Shown here: positions 12,401-25,936 of the stretch, piece after piece
Layout: each line of letters starts with the position of its first letter
Position numbering within the stretch: position 1 is the first letter of the stretch
Source: Micromussa lordhowensis
Taxonomy: Eukaryota > Cnidaria > Anthozoa > Scleractinia > Lobophylliidae
Assembly (NCBI GenBank): GCA_964020085.1
Contig: OZ026596.1
Location: forward strand, 16,417,795 to 16,481,794
Direction of reading: 5' to 3'
Length of the DNA: 64,000 bases
The notes under the pieces: model-generated
Told to the model about the DNA's origin: nothing
The model's database searches: none
The model's input: the letters and a program-made list of their open reading frames with translations, nothing else
Translations under genes and position numbers: made by a program

Positions 12401-15400
12401 GTAAAAGGGAGCCGAAAAGTCGATTACTAGAAGGGAGCCGAGAAGTCGATTAGTAGAAGTTACCCAAAAAGTCAACTTGTAGAAGGGAGCCGAAAAGTCA
12501 ATTTGTAGAAGGGAGCCGAAAAGTCGATTAGTAGAAGGAAGCCGAAAAGTCGATTAGTAGAAGAGAGCCGAAAAGTCGATTAGTAGAAGGGAGTCGAAAA
12601 GTTAATTAGTAGAAGGGAGCCGAAAAGTCGATTAGTAGAAGGGAGACGAAAAGTCGATTGGAAGAAGGGAGCCGAAAAGTCGATTAGTAGAAGTTAGCCA
12701 AAAAATCGATTAGTTGAAGGGAGCCGAAAAGATGATAAGTACAAGGGAGACGAAAAGACGATTAGTAGAAGGGAGCCAAAAAGACGATTAGTAGAAGGGA
12801 GCCGAAAAGATGATTAGTAGAAGGGAGCTGAAAAAACGATTAGTGGAAGGGCGGCGAAAAGACGATTAGTAGAAGAGCGGCAAAAAGACTATTAGAAGAA
12901 GGGCGGCGAAAAGTCGATTAGAAGAAGGGCGGCGAAAAGTCGATCAAAACAAGGGTGGCGAAAAGACGATTAGTATAAGGGCGGCGAAAAGTCGATTAGT
13001 AGAAAAGAGCCGAAAAGTCGATTAGTAGAAGGGAGCCGAAAAGTCGATTAGTAGAAGGGAGCCGAAAAGTCGATTAGTAGAAGGGAGCCAAGAAGTCGAT
13101 TAGTAGAAGGAAGCCGGAAAGTCTATTAGTAGAACGGAGCCGAAAAGTCGATTAGTAGAAGGGACCCGAAAAGTCAATTAGTAGAAGAGAGTCGAAAAGT
13201 TAATTAGTAAAAGGGAGCCGAAAAGTCGATTAGTAGAAGTTACCCAAAAAGTTGATTAGTAGAAGGGACCCGAAAAGTCAATTAGTATAAGAGAGTCGAA
13301 AAGTTAATTAGTAAAAGGGAGCCGAAAAGTCGATTAGTAGAAGTTACCCAAAAAGTCGATTAGTAGAAGGGAGCCGAAAAGTCGATTAGTAGAAGTTAGC
13401 CGAAAACTCGATTAGTAGAAATTAGCCAAAAAGTCAATAAGTAGAAGTTAGCCGAAAAGTCGATTAGTTGAAGGGAGTTGAAAAGACGATAAGTAGAAGG
13501 GAGCCGAAAAGACGATTAGTAGAAGGGAGCCTAAAAGAGGATTAGTAGAAGGTTGCCGAAAAGACGATTAGTAGAAAATAGCCGAAAAGTCGATTAGTAG
13601 AAGGGAGCCGAAAAGTCGATTAGTAGAAAAGAGCCGAAAAGTCGATTAGTAGAAGGGAGCCGAAAAGTCGATTAGTAGAAGTTAGCAGAAAAGTCGATTA
13701 GTAAAAGGGAGCCGAAAAGTCGATTACTAGAAGGGAGCCGAGAAGTCGATTAGTAGAAGTTACCCAAAAAGTCAATTAGTAGAAGGGAGCCGAAAAGTCA
13801 ATTTGTAGAAGGGAGCCGAAAAGTCGATTAGTAGAAAATAGCCGAAAAGTCGATTAGTAGAAGGGAGCCTAAAAGTCGATTAGTAGAAGGGAGCCGAAAA
13901 GTCGATTAGTAGAAGGGAGCCGAAAAGTCGATTAGTAGAAGGGAGCCGAAAAGTCGATTAGTAGAAATTAGCAGGAAAGTCCATTAGTAAAAGGGAGCCG
14001 AAAAGTCGATTAGTAGAAGGGAGCCGAGAAGTCGATTATTAGAAGTTACCCAAAAAGTCAATTAGTAGAAGGGAGCCGAAAAGTCAATTTGTAGAAGGGA
14101 GCCGAAAAGTCGATTAGTAGAAGGAAGCCGAAAAGTCGATTAGTAGAAGAGAGCCGAAAAGTCGATTAGTAGAAGGGAGTCGAAAAGTTAATTAGTAGAA
14201 GGGAGCCGAAAAGTCGATTAGTAGAAGGGAGACGAAAAGTCGATTGGAAGAACGGAGCCGAAAAGTCGATTAGTAGAAGTTAGCCAAAAAATCGATTAGT
14301 AGAAGGGAGCCAAAAAGACGATTAGTAGAAGGTAGCTGAAAAAATGATTAGTAAAAGGGAGCCGAGAAGTCGATTAGTAGAAGGGAGCTGAAAAGTCGAT
14401 TAGTAGAAGTTACCCAAAAGGTCGATTAGTAGAAGGGAGCCGAAAAGTCGATTAGTAGAAGGGACGTGAAAAGTCAATTAGTAGAAGAGAGCTGAAAAGT
14501 TAATTAGTAAAAGGGAGCCGAAAAGTCGATTAGTAGAAGTTACCCAAAAAGTCGATTAGTAGAAGGGAGCCGAAAAGTCGATTAGTAGAAGTTAGCCGAA
14601 AAGTCGATTAGTAGAAGTTAGCGGAAAAGTCAATTAGTAGAAGTTAGCCGAAAAGTCAATTAGTTGAAGGGAGTTGAAAAGACGATAAGTAGAAGGGAGC
14701 CGAAAAGACGATTAGTAGAAGGGAGCCGAAAAGACGATTAATAGAAGGGAGCCGAAAAGACGATTAGTAGAAGAGAGCCGAAAAGGTGATTAGTAGAAGA
14801 GAGCCGAAAAGAAGATTAGTAGAAGGCAGCCGAAAGGACGATTAGTAGAAGGGAGCCGAAAAGACGATTAGTACAAGGGAGCCAAAAAGACGATTAGTAG
14901 AAAGGAACCAAAATGTCGATTAGTAGAAGGGAGCCGAACAGTCGATTAGTAGAAGGAAGACGAAAAGTCGATTAGTAGAAAGGAGCCGAAAAGTCGATTA
15001 GTAGAAGATAGCCGAAAACTCAATTAGTAAAAGGGAGCGGGAAAGTCGATTAGTAGAAGGGAGCCGAAAAGTCGATTAGTAGAAGTTACCCAAAAAGTCG
15101 ATTAGTAGAATGGAGCCGAAAAGTCGATTAGTAGAAGGGAGCCGAAAAGTCGATTAGTAGAAGGGAGCCGAAAAGTCGATTAGTAGAAGTTACCCAAAAA
15201 GTCGATTAGTAGAAGGGAGCCAAAAAGTCGATTAGTAGAAGGGAGCCGAAAAGTCGATTAGTAGAGGGAAGCCAAAAAGTCGATTAGTAGAAGGGAGCCG
15301 AAAAGTCAATTAGTAGAAGGGAGCCGAAAAGTCAATTAGTAGAAGTTAGCCGAAAAGTCGATTAGTAAAAGGGAGCCGAAAAGTCGATTAGTAGAAGGGA

Positions 15401-16667
15401 GCCGAAAAGTCGTTTAGTAGAAGGGAGCCAAAAAGTTGATTAGTAGAAGGGAGCCGAAACGACGATTAGTAGATTAGTAGAAGTTAGCCGAAAATTTAAT
15501 TAGTAGAAGTTAGCCGAAAAGTCAATTAGTTAAAGGGAGCCGAAAATACGATTAGTAGAAGGGAGCCGAAAAGACGATTAGTAGAAGGGAGCCGAAAAGA
15601 CGATTAGTTGAAGGGCGGCGAAGAGACGATTAGTAGACGGGCGGCGAAGAGACCATTAGAAGAAGGGCGGCGAAAAGTCGATTAGTAGAAGGGAGCCGAA
15701 AAGTCGATTAGTAGAAGGGAGCCGAAAAGTCGATTAGTAGAAGTTAGCCGAAAAGTCGATTAGTAAAAGGGAGCCTAAAAGTCGATTAGTAGAAGTTAGC
15801 CGAAAAGTCGATTAGTAGAAGGGAGCCGAAAAGTCAATTAGTAGAAGTTAGCCGAAAAGTCGATTAGTAAAAGGGAGCCGAAAAGTCGATTAGTAGAAGG
15901 GAGCCGAAAAGTCGATTAGTAGAAGGGAGCCGAAAAGTTGATTAGTAGATGGGAGCCGAAAAGTCGATTAGTAATATTTAGCCAAAAAATCGATTAGTAG
16001 AAGGGAGCCGAAAAGAAAATTAGTAGAAGGGAGCCGAAAAGACGATTAGTAGAAGGGAGCCGCAAAGCCGATTACTAGAAGGGAGCCGAAAAGACGATTA
16101 GTAGAAGGGAGCCGAAAAGACGATTAGTAGAAGGGAGCCGAAAAGACGATTAGTAGAAGGGAGCCGAAAAGACGATTAGTAGAAGGGAGCCGAAAAGACG
16201 ATTAGTAGAAAAGAGCCGAAAAGTCGATTAGTAGAAGGGAGCCGAAAAGTCGATTAGTAGAAGGGAGCCGAAAAGTCGTTTAGTAGAAGGGAGCCAAAAA
16301 GTTGATTAGTAGAAGGGAGCCGAAAGGACGATTAGTAGATTAGTAGAAGTTAGCCGAAAAGTCAATTAGTAGAAGTTAGCCGAAAAGTCAATTAGTTAAA
16401 GGGAGCCGAAAATACGATTAGTAGAAGGGAGCCGAAAAGACGATTAGTAGAAGGGAGCCGAAAAGTCGATTAGTAGAAGTTACCCAAAAAGTCGATTAGT
16501 AGAAGGGAGCCGAAAAGTTGATTAGTAGAAGGGAGCTGAAAAGTCGATTAGTAGAAGTTAGCCGAAAAGTCGATTAGTAAAAGGGAGCCGAAAAGTCGAT
16601 TAGTAGAAGGGAGCCGAAAAGTCGGTTAGTAGAAGGGAGCCAAAAAGTTGATTAGTAGAAGGGAGCC
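9461..16667 (+). repeat. Domain II higher-order repeat, copy 1 (7207 bp)
   Basis: Runs from one 34-bp unit (GAAAGGACG start at 9461) to the equivalent unit at 16668. Matching landmarks in copy 2: GAGCCTAAAAG at 9802 and 16983 (offset 7181), GTCAATTTTTAG at 10617 and 19072 (8455), GACTATTAG at 11691 and 20198 (8507), GAACAGTCG at 14936 and 22221 (7285). The offset changes are sums of whole 26-mers, so the copies have gained and lost complete units. This copy contains an extra 1300-bp tandem duplication. Confidence 0.85.
12251..13550 (+). repeat. 1300-bp (50 x 26) tandem duplication in HOR copy 1
   Basis: GGTTGCCGAAAAG at 12251 recurs at 13551, exactly 50 units later. About 11950-12530 matches about 13250-13830 closely. 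Both contain the sequence of GAGAGTCG, GGGAGTTG, GAGGATTAG, GGTTGCC and AAAATAGCC variants. Copy 2 of the higher-order repeat has this stretch once (20784), so the duplication postdates the split of the two copies or was lost from copy 2. Confidence 0.85.
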
Positions 16668-19600
16668 GAAAGGACGATTAGTAGATTAGTAGAAGTTAGC
16701 CGAAAAGTCAATTAGTTCAAGGGAGCCGAAAAGACGATTAGTAGAAGGGAGCCGAAAAGACGATTAGTAGAAGGGAGCCGAATAGACGATTAGTTGAAGG
16801 GCGGCGAAGAGACGATTAGTAGATGGGCGGCGAAGAGACGATTAGAAGAAGGGCGGCGAAAAGTCGATTAGTAGAAGGGAGCCGAAAAGTCGATTAGTAG
16901 AAGGGAGCCGAAAAGTCGATTAGTAGAAGTTAGCCGAAAAGTCGATTAGTAAAAGGGAGCCGAAAAGTCGATTAGTAGAAGGGAGCCTAAAAGTCGATTA
17001 GTACAAGGGAGCCGAAAAGTCGATTAGTACAAGGGGGCCGAAAAGTCGATTAGAAGAAGGGAGCCGAAAAGTCGTTTAGTAGAAGGGACCCAAAAAGTTG
17101 ATTAGTAGAAGAGAGCCGAAAAGTCGATTAGTAGAAGGGAGCCGAAAAGTTAATTAGTAGAAGGGAGCCGAAAAGTCGATTAGTAGAAGGGAGCCGAAAA
17201 GTCGATTAGTAGAAGGGAGCCGAAAAGTTGATTAGTAGAAGGGAGCCCAGAAGTCGATTAGTAGAAGGAAGCCGAAAAGTCGATTAGTAGAAGGGAGCCG
17301 AAAAGTCGATTAGTGGAAGGGACCCGAAAAGTCAATTAGTAGAAGAGAGTCGAAAAGTTAATTAGTAAAAGGGAGCCGAAAAGTCGATTAGTAGAAGTTA
17401 CCCAAAAAGTCGATCAGTAGAAGGGAGCCGAAAAGTCGATTAGTAGAAGTTAGCCGAAAAGTCGATTAGTAGAAGTTAGCCGAAAAGTCAATAAGTAGAA
17501 GTTAGCCGAAAAGTCGATTAGTTGAAGGGAGTTGAAAAGACGATAAGTAGAAGGGAGCCGAAAAGACGATTAGTAGAAGGGAGCCTAAAAGAGGATTAGT
17601 AGAAGGTTGCTGAAAAGACGATTAGTAGAAAATAGCCGAAAAGTCGATTAGTAGAAGGGAGCCGAAAAGTCGATTAGTAGAAGAGAGCCGAAAAGTCGAT
17701 TAGTAGAAGGGAGCCGAAAAGTCGATTAGTAGAAGTTAGAAGAAAAGTCGATTAGTAAAAAGGAGCCGAAAAGTCGATTACTAGAAGGGAGCCGAGAAGT
17801 CGATTAGTAGAAATTAGCAGGAAAGTCGATTAGTAAAAGGGAGCCGAAAAGTCGATTAGTAGAAGGGAGCCGAGAAGTCGATTAGTAGAAGTTACCCAAA
17901 AAGTCAATTAGTAGAAGGGAGCCGAAAAGTCAATTTGTAGAAGGGAGCCGAAAAGTCGATTAGTAGAAGGAAGCCGAAAAGTCGATTAGTAGAAGAGAGC
18001 CGAAAAGTCGATTAGTAGAAGGGAGCCGAAAAGTCGATTAGTAGAAGGGAGCCAAAAAGTCGATTAGTAGAAGGGAGCCGAAAAGTCGATTAGTAGAAAT
18101 TAGCAGGAAAGTCGATTAGTAAAAGGGAGCCGAAAAGTCGATTAGTAGAAGGGAGCCGAGAAGTCGATTAGTAGAAGTTACCCAAAAAGTCAATTAGTAG
18201 AAGGGAGCCGAAAAGTCAATTTGTAGAAGGGAGCCGAAAAATCGATTAGTAGAAGGAAGCCGAAAAGTCGATTAGTAGAAGAGAGCCGAAAAGTCGATTA
18301 GTAGAAGGGAGCCGAAGAGTCGATTAGTACAAGGGGGCCGAAAAGTCGATTAGAAGAAGGGAGCCGAAAAGTCGTTTAGTAGAAGGGAGCCAAAAAGTTG
18401 ATTAGTAGAAGAGAGCCGAAAAGTTGATTAGTAGAAGGGAGCCGAAAAGTTAATTAGTAGAAGGGAGCCGAAAAGTCGATTAGTAGAAGGGAGACGAAAA
18501 GTCGATTAGTAGAAGTTAGCCAAAAAATCGATTAGTTGAAGGGAGCCGAAAAGACGATAAGTAGAAGGGAGACGAAAAGACGATTAGTAGAAGGGAGAAA
18601 AAAAGACGATTAGTAGAGGGTAGCTGAAAAGATGATTAGGAGAAGGGAGCCGAAAAGACGATTAGTAGAAGGGAGCCGAAAAGATGATTAGTAGAAGGGA
18701 GCTGAAAAAACGATTAGTGGAAGGGCGGCGAAAAGACGATTAGTAGAAGAGCGGCGAAAAGACTATTAGAAGAAGGGCGGCGAAAAGTCAATTAGAAGAA
18801 GGGCGGCGAAAAGAAGATCAAAAAAAGGGCCGCGAAAAGACGATTAGTAGAAGGGCGGCGAAAAGTCGATTAGTAGAAGGGAGCCAAAAGTCGATTAGTA
18901 GAAGGGAGCCGAAAAGTCGATTAGTAGAAGGGAGCCGAAAAGTCGATTAGTAGAAGTTAGCAGAAAAGTCGATTAGTAAAAGGGAGCCGAAAAGTCGATT
19001 AGTCGAAGGGAGCCGAGAAGTCGATTAGTAGAAGTTACCCAAAAAGTCAATTAGTAGAAGGGAGCCGAAAAGTCAATTTTTAGTAGGGAGCCGAAAAGTC
19101 GATTAGTAGAAGGAAGCCGAAAAGTCGATTAGTAGAAGAGAGCCGAAAAGTCGATTAGTAGAAGGGAGTCGAAAAGTTAATTAGTAGAAGGGAGCCGAAA
19201 AGTCGATTAGTAGAAGGGAGTCGAAAAGTTAATTAGTAGAAGGGAGCCGAAAAGTCGATTAGTAGAAGGGAGACGAAAAGTTGATTAGTAGAAGGGAGCC
19301 GAAAAGTCGATTAGTAGAAGGGAGCCAAAAAGTTGATTAGTAGAAGGGAGCCGAAAGGACGATTAGTAGATTAGTAGAAGTTAGCCGAAAAGTCAATTAG
19401 TAGAAGTTAGCCGAAAAGTCAATTAGTTAAAGGGAGCCGAAAAGACGATTAGTAGAAGGGAGCCGAAAAGACGATTAGTAGAAGGGAGCCGAATAGACGA
19501 TTAGTTGAAGGGCGGCAAAAAGACGATTAGTAGACGGGCGGCGAAAAGACGATTAGAAGAAGGGCGGCGAAAAGTCGATTAGAAGAAGGGCGGCGAAAAG

Positions 19601-22600
19601 TCGATTAGAAGAAGGGCGGCGAAAAGTCGATTAGTAGAAGGGAGCCGAAAAGTAGATTAGTAGAAGGGAGCCGAAAAGTCGATTAGTAGAAGTTAGCGGA
19701 AATGTCGATTAGTAAAAGGGAGCCGAAAAGTCGATTAGTAGAAGGAAGCCGAGAAGTCAATTAGTAGAAGTTACCCAAAAAGTCAATTAGTAGAAGGGCG
19801 CCGAAAAGTCAATTTGTAGAAGGGAGCCGAAAAGTCGATTAGTAGAAGGAAGCCGAAAAGTCGATTAGTAGAAGAGAGCCGAAAAGTCGATTAGTAGAAG
19901 GGAGTCGAAAAGTTAATTAGTAGAAGGGAGCCGAAAAGTCGATTAGTAGAAGGGAGACGAAAAGTCGATTGGAAGAAGGGAGCCGAAAAGTCGATTAGTA
20001 GAAGTTACCCAAAAAATCGATTAGTTGAAGGGAGCCGAAAAGATGATAAGTACAAGGGAGACGAAAAGACGATTAGTAGAAGGGAGCCAAAAAGACGATT
20101 AGTAGAAGGGAGCCGAAAAGATGATTAGTAGAAGGGAGCTGAAAAAACGATTAGTGGAAGGGCGGTGAAAAGACGATTAGTAGAAGAGCGGCAAAAAGAC
20201 TATTAGAAGAAGGGCGGCGAAAAGTCGATTAGAAGAAGGGCGGCGAAAAGTCGATTAGAAGAAAGGCGGCGAAAAGACGATCAAAACAAGGGCGGCGAAA
20301 AGACGATTAGTATAAGGGCGGCGAAAAGTCGATTAGTAGAAAAGAGCCGAAAAGTCGATTAGTAGAAGGGAGCCGAAAAGTCGATTAGTAGAAGGGAGCC
20401 GAAAAGTCGATTAGTAGAAGGGAGCCCAGAAGTCGATTAGTAGAAGGAAGCCGAAAAGTCGATTAGTAGAAGGGAGCCGAAAAGTCGATTAGTGGAAGGG
20501 ACCCGAAAAGTCAATTAGTAGAAGAGAGTCGAAAAGTTAATTAGTAAAAGGGAGCCGAAAAGTCGATTAGTAGAAGTTACCCAAAAAGTCGATTAGTAGA
20601 AGGGAGCCGAAAAGTCGATTAGTAGAAGTTAGCCGAAAAGTCGATTAGTAGAAGTTAGCCGAAAAGTCAATAAGTAGAAGTTAGCCGAAAAGTCGATTAG
20701 TTGAAGGGAGTTGAAAAGACGATAAGTAGAAGGGAGCCGAAAAGACGATTAGTAGAAGGGAGCCTAAAAGAGGATTAGTAGAAGGTTGCCGAAAAGACGA
20801 TTAGTAGAAAATAGCCGAAAAGTCGATTAGTAGAAGGGAGCCGAAAAGTCGATTAGTAGAAGAGAGCCGAAAAGTCGATTAGTAGAAGGGAGCCGAAAAG
20901 TCGATTAGTAGAAGTTAGCAGAAAAGTCGATTAGTAAAAGGGAGCCGAAAAGTCGATTACTAGAAGGGAGCCGAGAAGTCGATTAGTAGAAGTTACCCAA
21001 AAAGTCAATTAGTAGAAGGGAGCCGAAAAGTCAATTTGTAGAAGGGAGCCGAAAAGTCGATTAGTAGAAAATAGCCGAAAAGTCGATTAGTAGAAGGGAG
21101 CCGAAAAGTCGATTAGTAGAAGGGAGCCGAAAAGTCGATTCGTAGAAGGGAGCCGAAAAGTCGATTAGTAGAAATTAGCAGGAAAGTCGATTAGTAAAAG
21201 GGAGCCGAAAAGTCGATTAGTAGAAGGGAGCCGAGAAGTCGATTAGTAGAAGTTACCCAAAAAGTCAATTAGTAGAAGGGAGCCGAAAAGTCAATTTGTA
21301 GAAGGGAGCCGAAAAGTCGATTAGTAGAAGGAAGCCGAAAAGTCGATTAGTAGAAGAGAGCCGAAAAGTCGATTAGTAGAAGGGAGTCGAAAAGTTAATT
21401 AGTAGAAGGGAGCCGAAAAGTCGATTAGTAGAAGGGAGACGAAAAGTCGATTGGAAGAAGGGAGCCGAAAAGTCGATTAGTAGAAGTTAGCCAAAAAATC
21501 GATTAGTTGAAGGGAGCCGAAAAGACGATAAGTACAAGGGAGACGAAAAGACGATTAGTAGAAGGGAGCCAAAAAGACGATTAGTAGAAGGTAGCCGAAA
21601 AAGTGATTAGTAAAAGGGAGCCGAGAAGTTGATTAGTAGAAGGGAGCTGAAAAGTCGATTAGTAGAAGTTACCCAAAAGGTCGATTAGTAGAAGGGAGCC
21701 GAAAAGTCGATTAGTAGAAGGGAGCCGAAAAGTCGATTAGTAGAAGGGACGCGAAAAGTCAATTAGTAGAAGAGAGCTGAAAAGTTAATTAGTAAAAGGG
21801 AGCCGAAAAGTCGATTAGTAGAAGTTACCCAAAAAGTCGATTAGTAGAAGGGAGCCGAAAAGTCGATTAGTAGAAGTTAGCCGAAAAGTCGATTAGTAGA
21901 AGTTAGCGGAAAAGTCAATTAGTAGAAGTTAGCCGAAAAGTCGATTAGTTGAAGGGAGTTGAAAAGACGATAAGTAGAAGGGAGCCAAAAAGACGATTAG
22001 TAGAAGGGAGCCGAAAAGACGATTAATAGAAGGTTGCCGAAAAGGTGATTAGTAGAAGAGAGCCGAAAAGAAGATTAGTAGAAGGGAGCCGAAAAGACGA
22101 TTAGTAGAAGGCAGCCGAAAGGACGATTAGTAGAAGGGAGCCGAAAAGACGATTAGTACAAGGGAGCCAAAAAGACGATTAGTAGAAAGGAACCAAAATG
22201 TCGATTAGTAGAAGGGAGCCGAACAGTCGATTAGTAGAAGGAAGACGAAAAGTCGATTAGTAGAAAGGAGCCGAAAAGTCGATTAGTAGAAGATAGCCGA
22301 AAACTCGATTAGTAAAAGGGAGCCGGAAAGTGGATTAGTAGAAGGGAGCCGAAAAGTCGATTAGTAGAAGTTACCCAAAAAGTCGATTAGTAGAATGGAG
22401 CCGAAAAGTCGATTAGTAGAAGGGAGCCGAAAAGTCGATTAGTAGAAGGGAGCCGAAAAATCGATTAGTAGAAGTTACCCAAAAAGTCGATTAGTAGAAG
22501 GGAGCCGAAAAGTCGATTAGTAGAAGGGAGCCGAAAAGTCGATTAGTAGAGGGAAGCCGAAAAGTCGATTAGTAGAAGAGAGCTGAAAAGTCGATTAGTA

Positions 22601-24030
22601 GAAGGGAGCCGAAAAGTTAATTAGAAGAAGGGAGCCGAAAAGTCGATTAGTAGAAGGGAGCCGAAAAGTCGATTAGTAGAAGGGAGCCGAAAAGTCAATT
22701 AGTAGAAGTTAGCCGAAAAGTCGATTAGTAAAAGGGAGCCGAAAAGTCGATTAGTAGAAGGGAGCCAAAAAGTCGTTTAGTAGAAGGGAGCCAAAAAGTT
22801 GATTAGTAGAAGGGAGCCGAAAGGACGATTAGTAGATTAGTAGAAGTTAGCCGAAAATTTAATTAGTAGAAGTTAGCCGAAAAGTCAATTAGTTAAAGGG
22901 AGCCGAAAATACGATTAGTAGAAGGGAGCAGAAAAGACGATTAGTAGAAGGGAGCCGAAAAGACGATTAGTTGAAGGGCGGCGAAGAGACGATTAGTAGA
23001 CGGGCGGCGAAGAGACGATTAGAAGAAGGGCGGCGAAAAGTCGATTAGTAGAAGGGAGCCGAAAAGTCGATTAGTAGAAGGGAGCCGAAAAGTCAATTAG
23101 TAGAAGTTAGCCGAAAAGTCGATTAGTAAAAGGGAGCCTAAAAGTCGATTAGTAGAAGTTAGCCGAAAAGTCGATTAGTAGAAGGGAGCCGAAAAGTCAA
23201 TTAGTAGAAGTTAGCCGAAAAGTCGATTAGTAAAAGGGAGCCGAAAAGTCGATTAGTAGAAGGAAGCCGAAAAGTCGATTAGTAGAAGGGAGCCTAAAAG
23301 TTGATTAGTAGAAGGGAGCCGAAAAGTCGATTAGTAATATTTAGCCAAAAAATCGATTAGTAGAAGGGAGCCGAAAAGAAAATTAGGAGAAGGGAGCCGA
23401 AAAGACGATTAGTAGAAGGGAGCCGCAAAGCCGATTACTAGAAGGGAGCCGAAAAGACGATTAGTAGAAGGGAGCCGAAAAGACGATTAGTAGAAGGGAG
23501 CCGAAAAGACGATTAGTAGAAGGGAGCCGAAAAGACGATTAGTTGAAGGGAGCCGAAAAGACGATTAGTAGAAAAGAGCCGAAAAGTCGATTAGTAGAAG
23601 GGAGCCGAAAAGTCGATTAGTAGAAGGGAGCCGAAAAGTCGTTTAGTAGAAGGGAGCCAAAACGTTGATTAGTAGTAGGGAGCCGAAAGGACGATTAGTA
23701 GATTAGAAGAAGTTAGCCGAAAAGTCAATTAGTAGAAGTTAGCCGAAAAGTCAATTAGTTAAAGGGAGCCGAAAATACGATTAGTAGAAGGGAGCCGAAA
23801 AGACGATTAGTAGAAGGGAGCCGAAAAGTCGATTAGTAGAAGTTACCCAAAAAGTCGATTAGTAGAAGGGAGCCGAAAACTCGATTAGTAGAAGGGAGCC
23901 GAAAAGTCGATTAAGAGAAGTTAGCCGAAAAAACGATTAGTAAAAGGGAGCCGAAAAATCGATTAGTAGAAGGGAGCCGAAAAGTCGGTTAGTAGAAGGG
24001 AGCGAAAAAGTTGATTAGTAGAAGGGAGCC
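16668..24030 (+). repeat. Domain II higher-order repeat, copy 2 (7363 bp)
   Basis: Second higher-order copy, ending at another GAAAGGACG unit at 24031. Its length is 282x26 + 4x8 - 1. Relative to copy 1 it carries an extra 1274 bp (49x26) at about 17230-18503 and lacks the 1300-bp duplication. The terminal unit at 24031 is broken: GACGATTACAAGAAGGG replaces the usual doubled ATTAGTAG, which marks a junction with the next partial copy. Confidence 0.83.
17230..18503 (+). repeat. 1274-bp (49 x 26) extra segment in HOR copy 2
   Basis: The alignment offset between the two higher-order copies jumps from 7181 to 8455 across this interval. Its first part (17231 onward, GGGAGCCCAGAAG) is itself a copy of about 11890-12445 and 20420-20960, so the segment comes from elsewhere in the same repeat. 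Edges are approximate. Confidence 0.72.
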
Positions 24031-24050
24031 GAAAGGACGATTACAAGAAG
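22085..24050 (+). repeat. 1966-bp duplication in domain II, copy 1
   Basis: GAACAGTCG at 22221 recurs at 24187, a shift of 1966 bp. That equals 75x26 plus the two 34-bp units it contains (22819 and 23685). The content is the end of the 7.2-kb higher-order repeat: GCAGCCGAAAGG, GAACAGTCG, GTAATATTTAGCC and the GCCGCAAAGCCG unit. Confidence 0.82.
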
Positions 24051-25936
24051 GGAGCCGAAAAGACGATTAGTAGAAGGCAGCCGAAAGGACGATTAGTAGA
24101 ATGGAGCCGAAAAGACGATTAGTACAAGGGAGCCAAAAAGACGATTAGTAGAAAGGAACCAAAATGTCGATTAGTAGAAGGGAGCCGAACAGTCGATTAG
24201 TAGAAGGAAGACGAAAAGTCGATTAGTAGAAAGGAGCCGAAAAGTCGATTAGTAGAAGATAGCCGAAAACTCGATTAGTAAAAGGGAGCCGGAAAGTCGA
24301 TTAGTAGAAGGGAGCCGAAAAGTCGATTAGTAGAAGTTACCCAAAAAGTCGATTAGTAGAATGGAGCCGAAAAGTCCATTAGTAGAAGGGAGCCGAAAAG
24401 TCGATTAGTAGAAGGGAGCCGAAAAGTCGATTAGTAGAAGTTACCCAAAAAGTCGATTAGTAGAAGGGAGCCGAAAAGTCGATTAGTAGAAGGGAGCCGA
24501 AAAGTCGATTAGTAGAGGGAAGCCGAAAAGTCGATTAGTAGAAGAGAGCTGAAAAGTCGATTAGTAGAAGGGAGCCGAAAAGTTAATTAGAAGAAGGGAG
24601 CCGAAAAGTCGATTAGTAGAAGGGAGCCGAAAAGTCGATTAGTAGAAGGGAGCCGAAAAGTCAATTAGTAGAAGTTAGCCGAAAAGTCGATTAGTAGAAG
24701 GGAGCCAAAAAGTCGTTTAGTAGAAGGGAGCCAAAAAGTTGATTAGTAGAAGGGAGCCGAAAGGACGATTAGTAGATTAGTAGAAGTTAGCCGAAAATTT
24801 AATTAGTAGAAGTTAGCCGAAAAGTCAATTAGTTAAAGGGAGCCGAAAATACGATTAGTAGAAGGGAGCCGAAAAGACGATTAGTTGAAGGGCGGCGAAG
24901 AGACGATTAGTAGACGGGCGGCGAAGAGACGATTAGAAGAAGGGAGCCGAAAAGTCAATTAGTAGAAGTTAGCCGAAAAGTCGATTAGTAAAAGGGAGCC
25001 TAAAAGTCGATTAGTAGAAGTTAGCCGAAAAGTCGATTAGTAGAAGGGAGCCGAAAAGTCAATTAGTAGAAGTTAGCCGAAAAGTCGATTAGTAAAAGAA
25101 AGCCGAAAAGTCGATTAGTAGAAGGGAGCCGAAAAGTCGATTAGTAGAAGGGAGCCGAAAAGTTGATTAGTAGAAGGGAGCCGAAAAGTCGATTAGTAAT
25201 ATTTAGCCAAAAAATCGATTAGTAGAAGGGAGCCGAAAAGAAAATTAGTAGAAGGGAGCCGAAAAGACGATTAGTAGAAGGGAGCCGCAAAGCCGATTAC
25301 TAGAAGGGAGCCGAAAAGACGATTAGTAGAAGGGAGCCGAAAAGACGATTAGTAGAAGGGAGCCGAAAAGACGATTAGTAGAAGGGAGCCGAAAAGACGA
25401 TTAGTAGAAGGGAGCCGAAAAGACGATTAGTAGAAGGGAGCCGAAAAGACGATTAGTAGAAAAGAGCCGAAAAGTCGATTAGTAGAAGGGAGCCGAAAAG
25501 TCGATTAGTAGAAGGGAGCCGAAAAGTCGATTAGTACAAGGGAGCCGAAAAGTCGATTGGTAGAAGGGAGCCGAAAAGTCGTTTAGTAGAAGGGAGCCAA
25601 AAAGTTGATTAGTAGAAGGGAGCCGAAAACTCGATTAGTAGAAGTTAGCCGAAAAGTCAATTAGTTAAAGGGAGCCGAAAATACGATTAGTAGAAGGGAG
25701 CCGAAAAGACGATTAGTAGAAGGGAGCCGAAAAGTCGATTAGTAGAAGTTACCCAAAAAGTCGATTAGTAGAAGGGAGCCGAAAACTCGATTAGTAGAAG
25801 GGAGCCGAAAAGTCGATTAGTAGAAGTTAGCCGAAAAGTCGATTAGTAAAAGGGAGCCGAAAAGTCGATTAGTAGAAGGGAGCCGAGAAGTCGGTTAGTA
25901 GAAGGGAGCGAAAAGTTGATTAGTAGAAGGGAGCCG
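24051..25936 (+). repeat. 1966-bp duplication in domain II, copy 2 (shortened)
   Basis: Follows copy 1 directly and repeats its variant order. It lacks some units, for example near 24690, where a GTAAAAGGGAGCC unit present in copy 1 is absent. It ends near the 34-bp unit at 25937. Confidence 0.78.

Noticed and set aside
12251..13550. Insertion sequence or transposon as the cause of the 1300-bp gain
   Set aside because: The extra segment is pure satellite, exactly 50 units long, with no terminal inverted repeats, target-site duplication or open reading frame.
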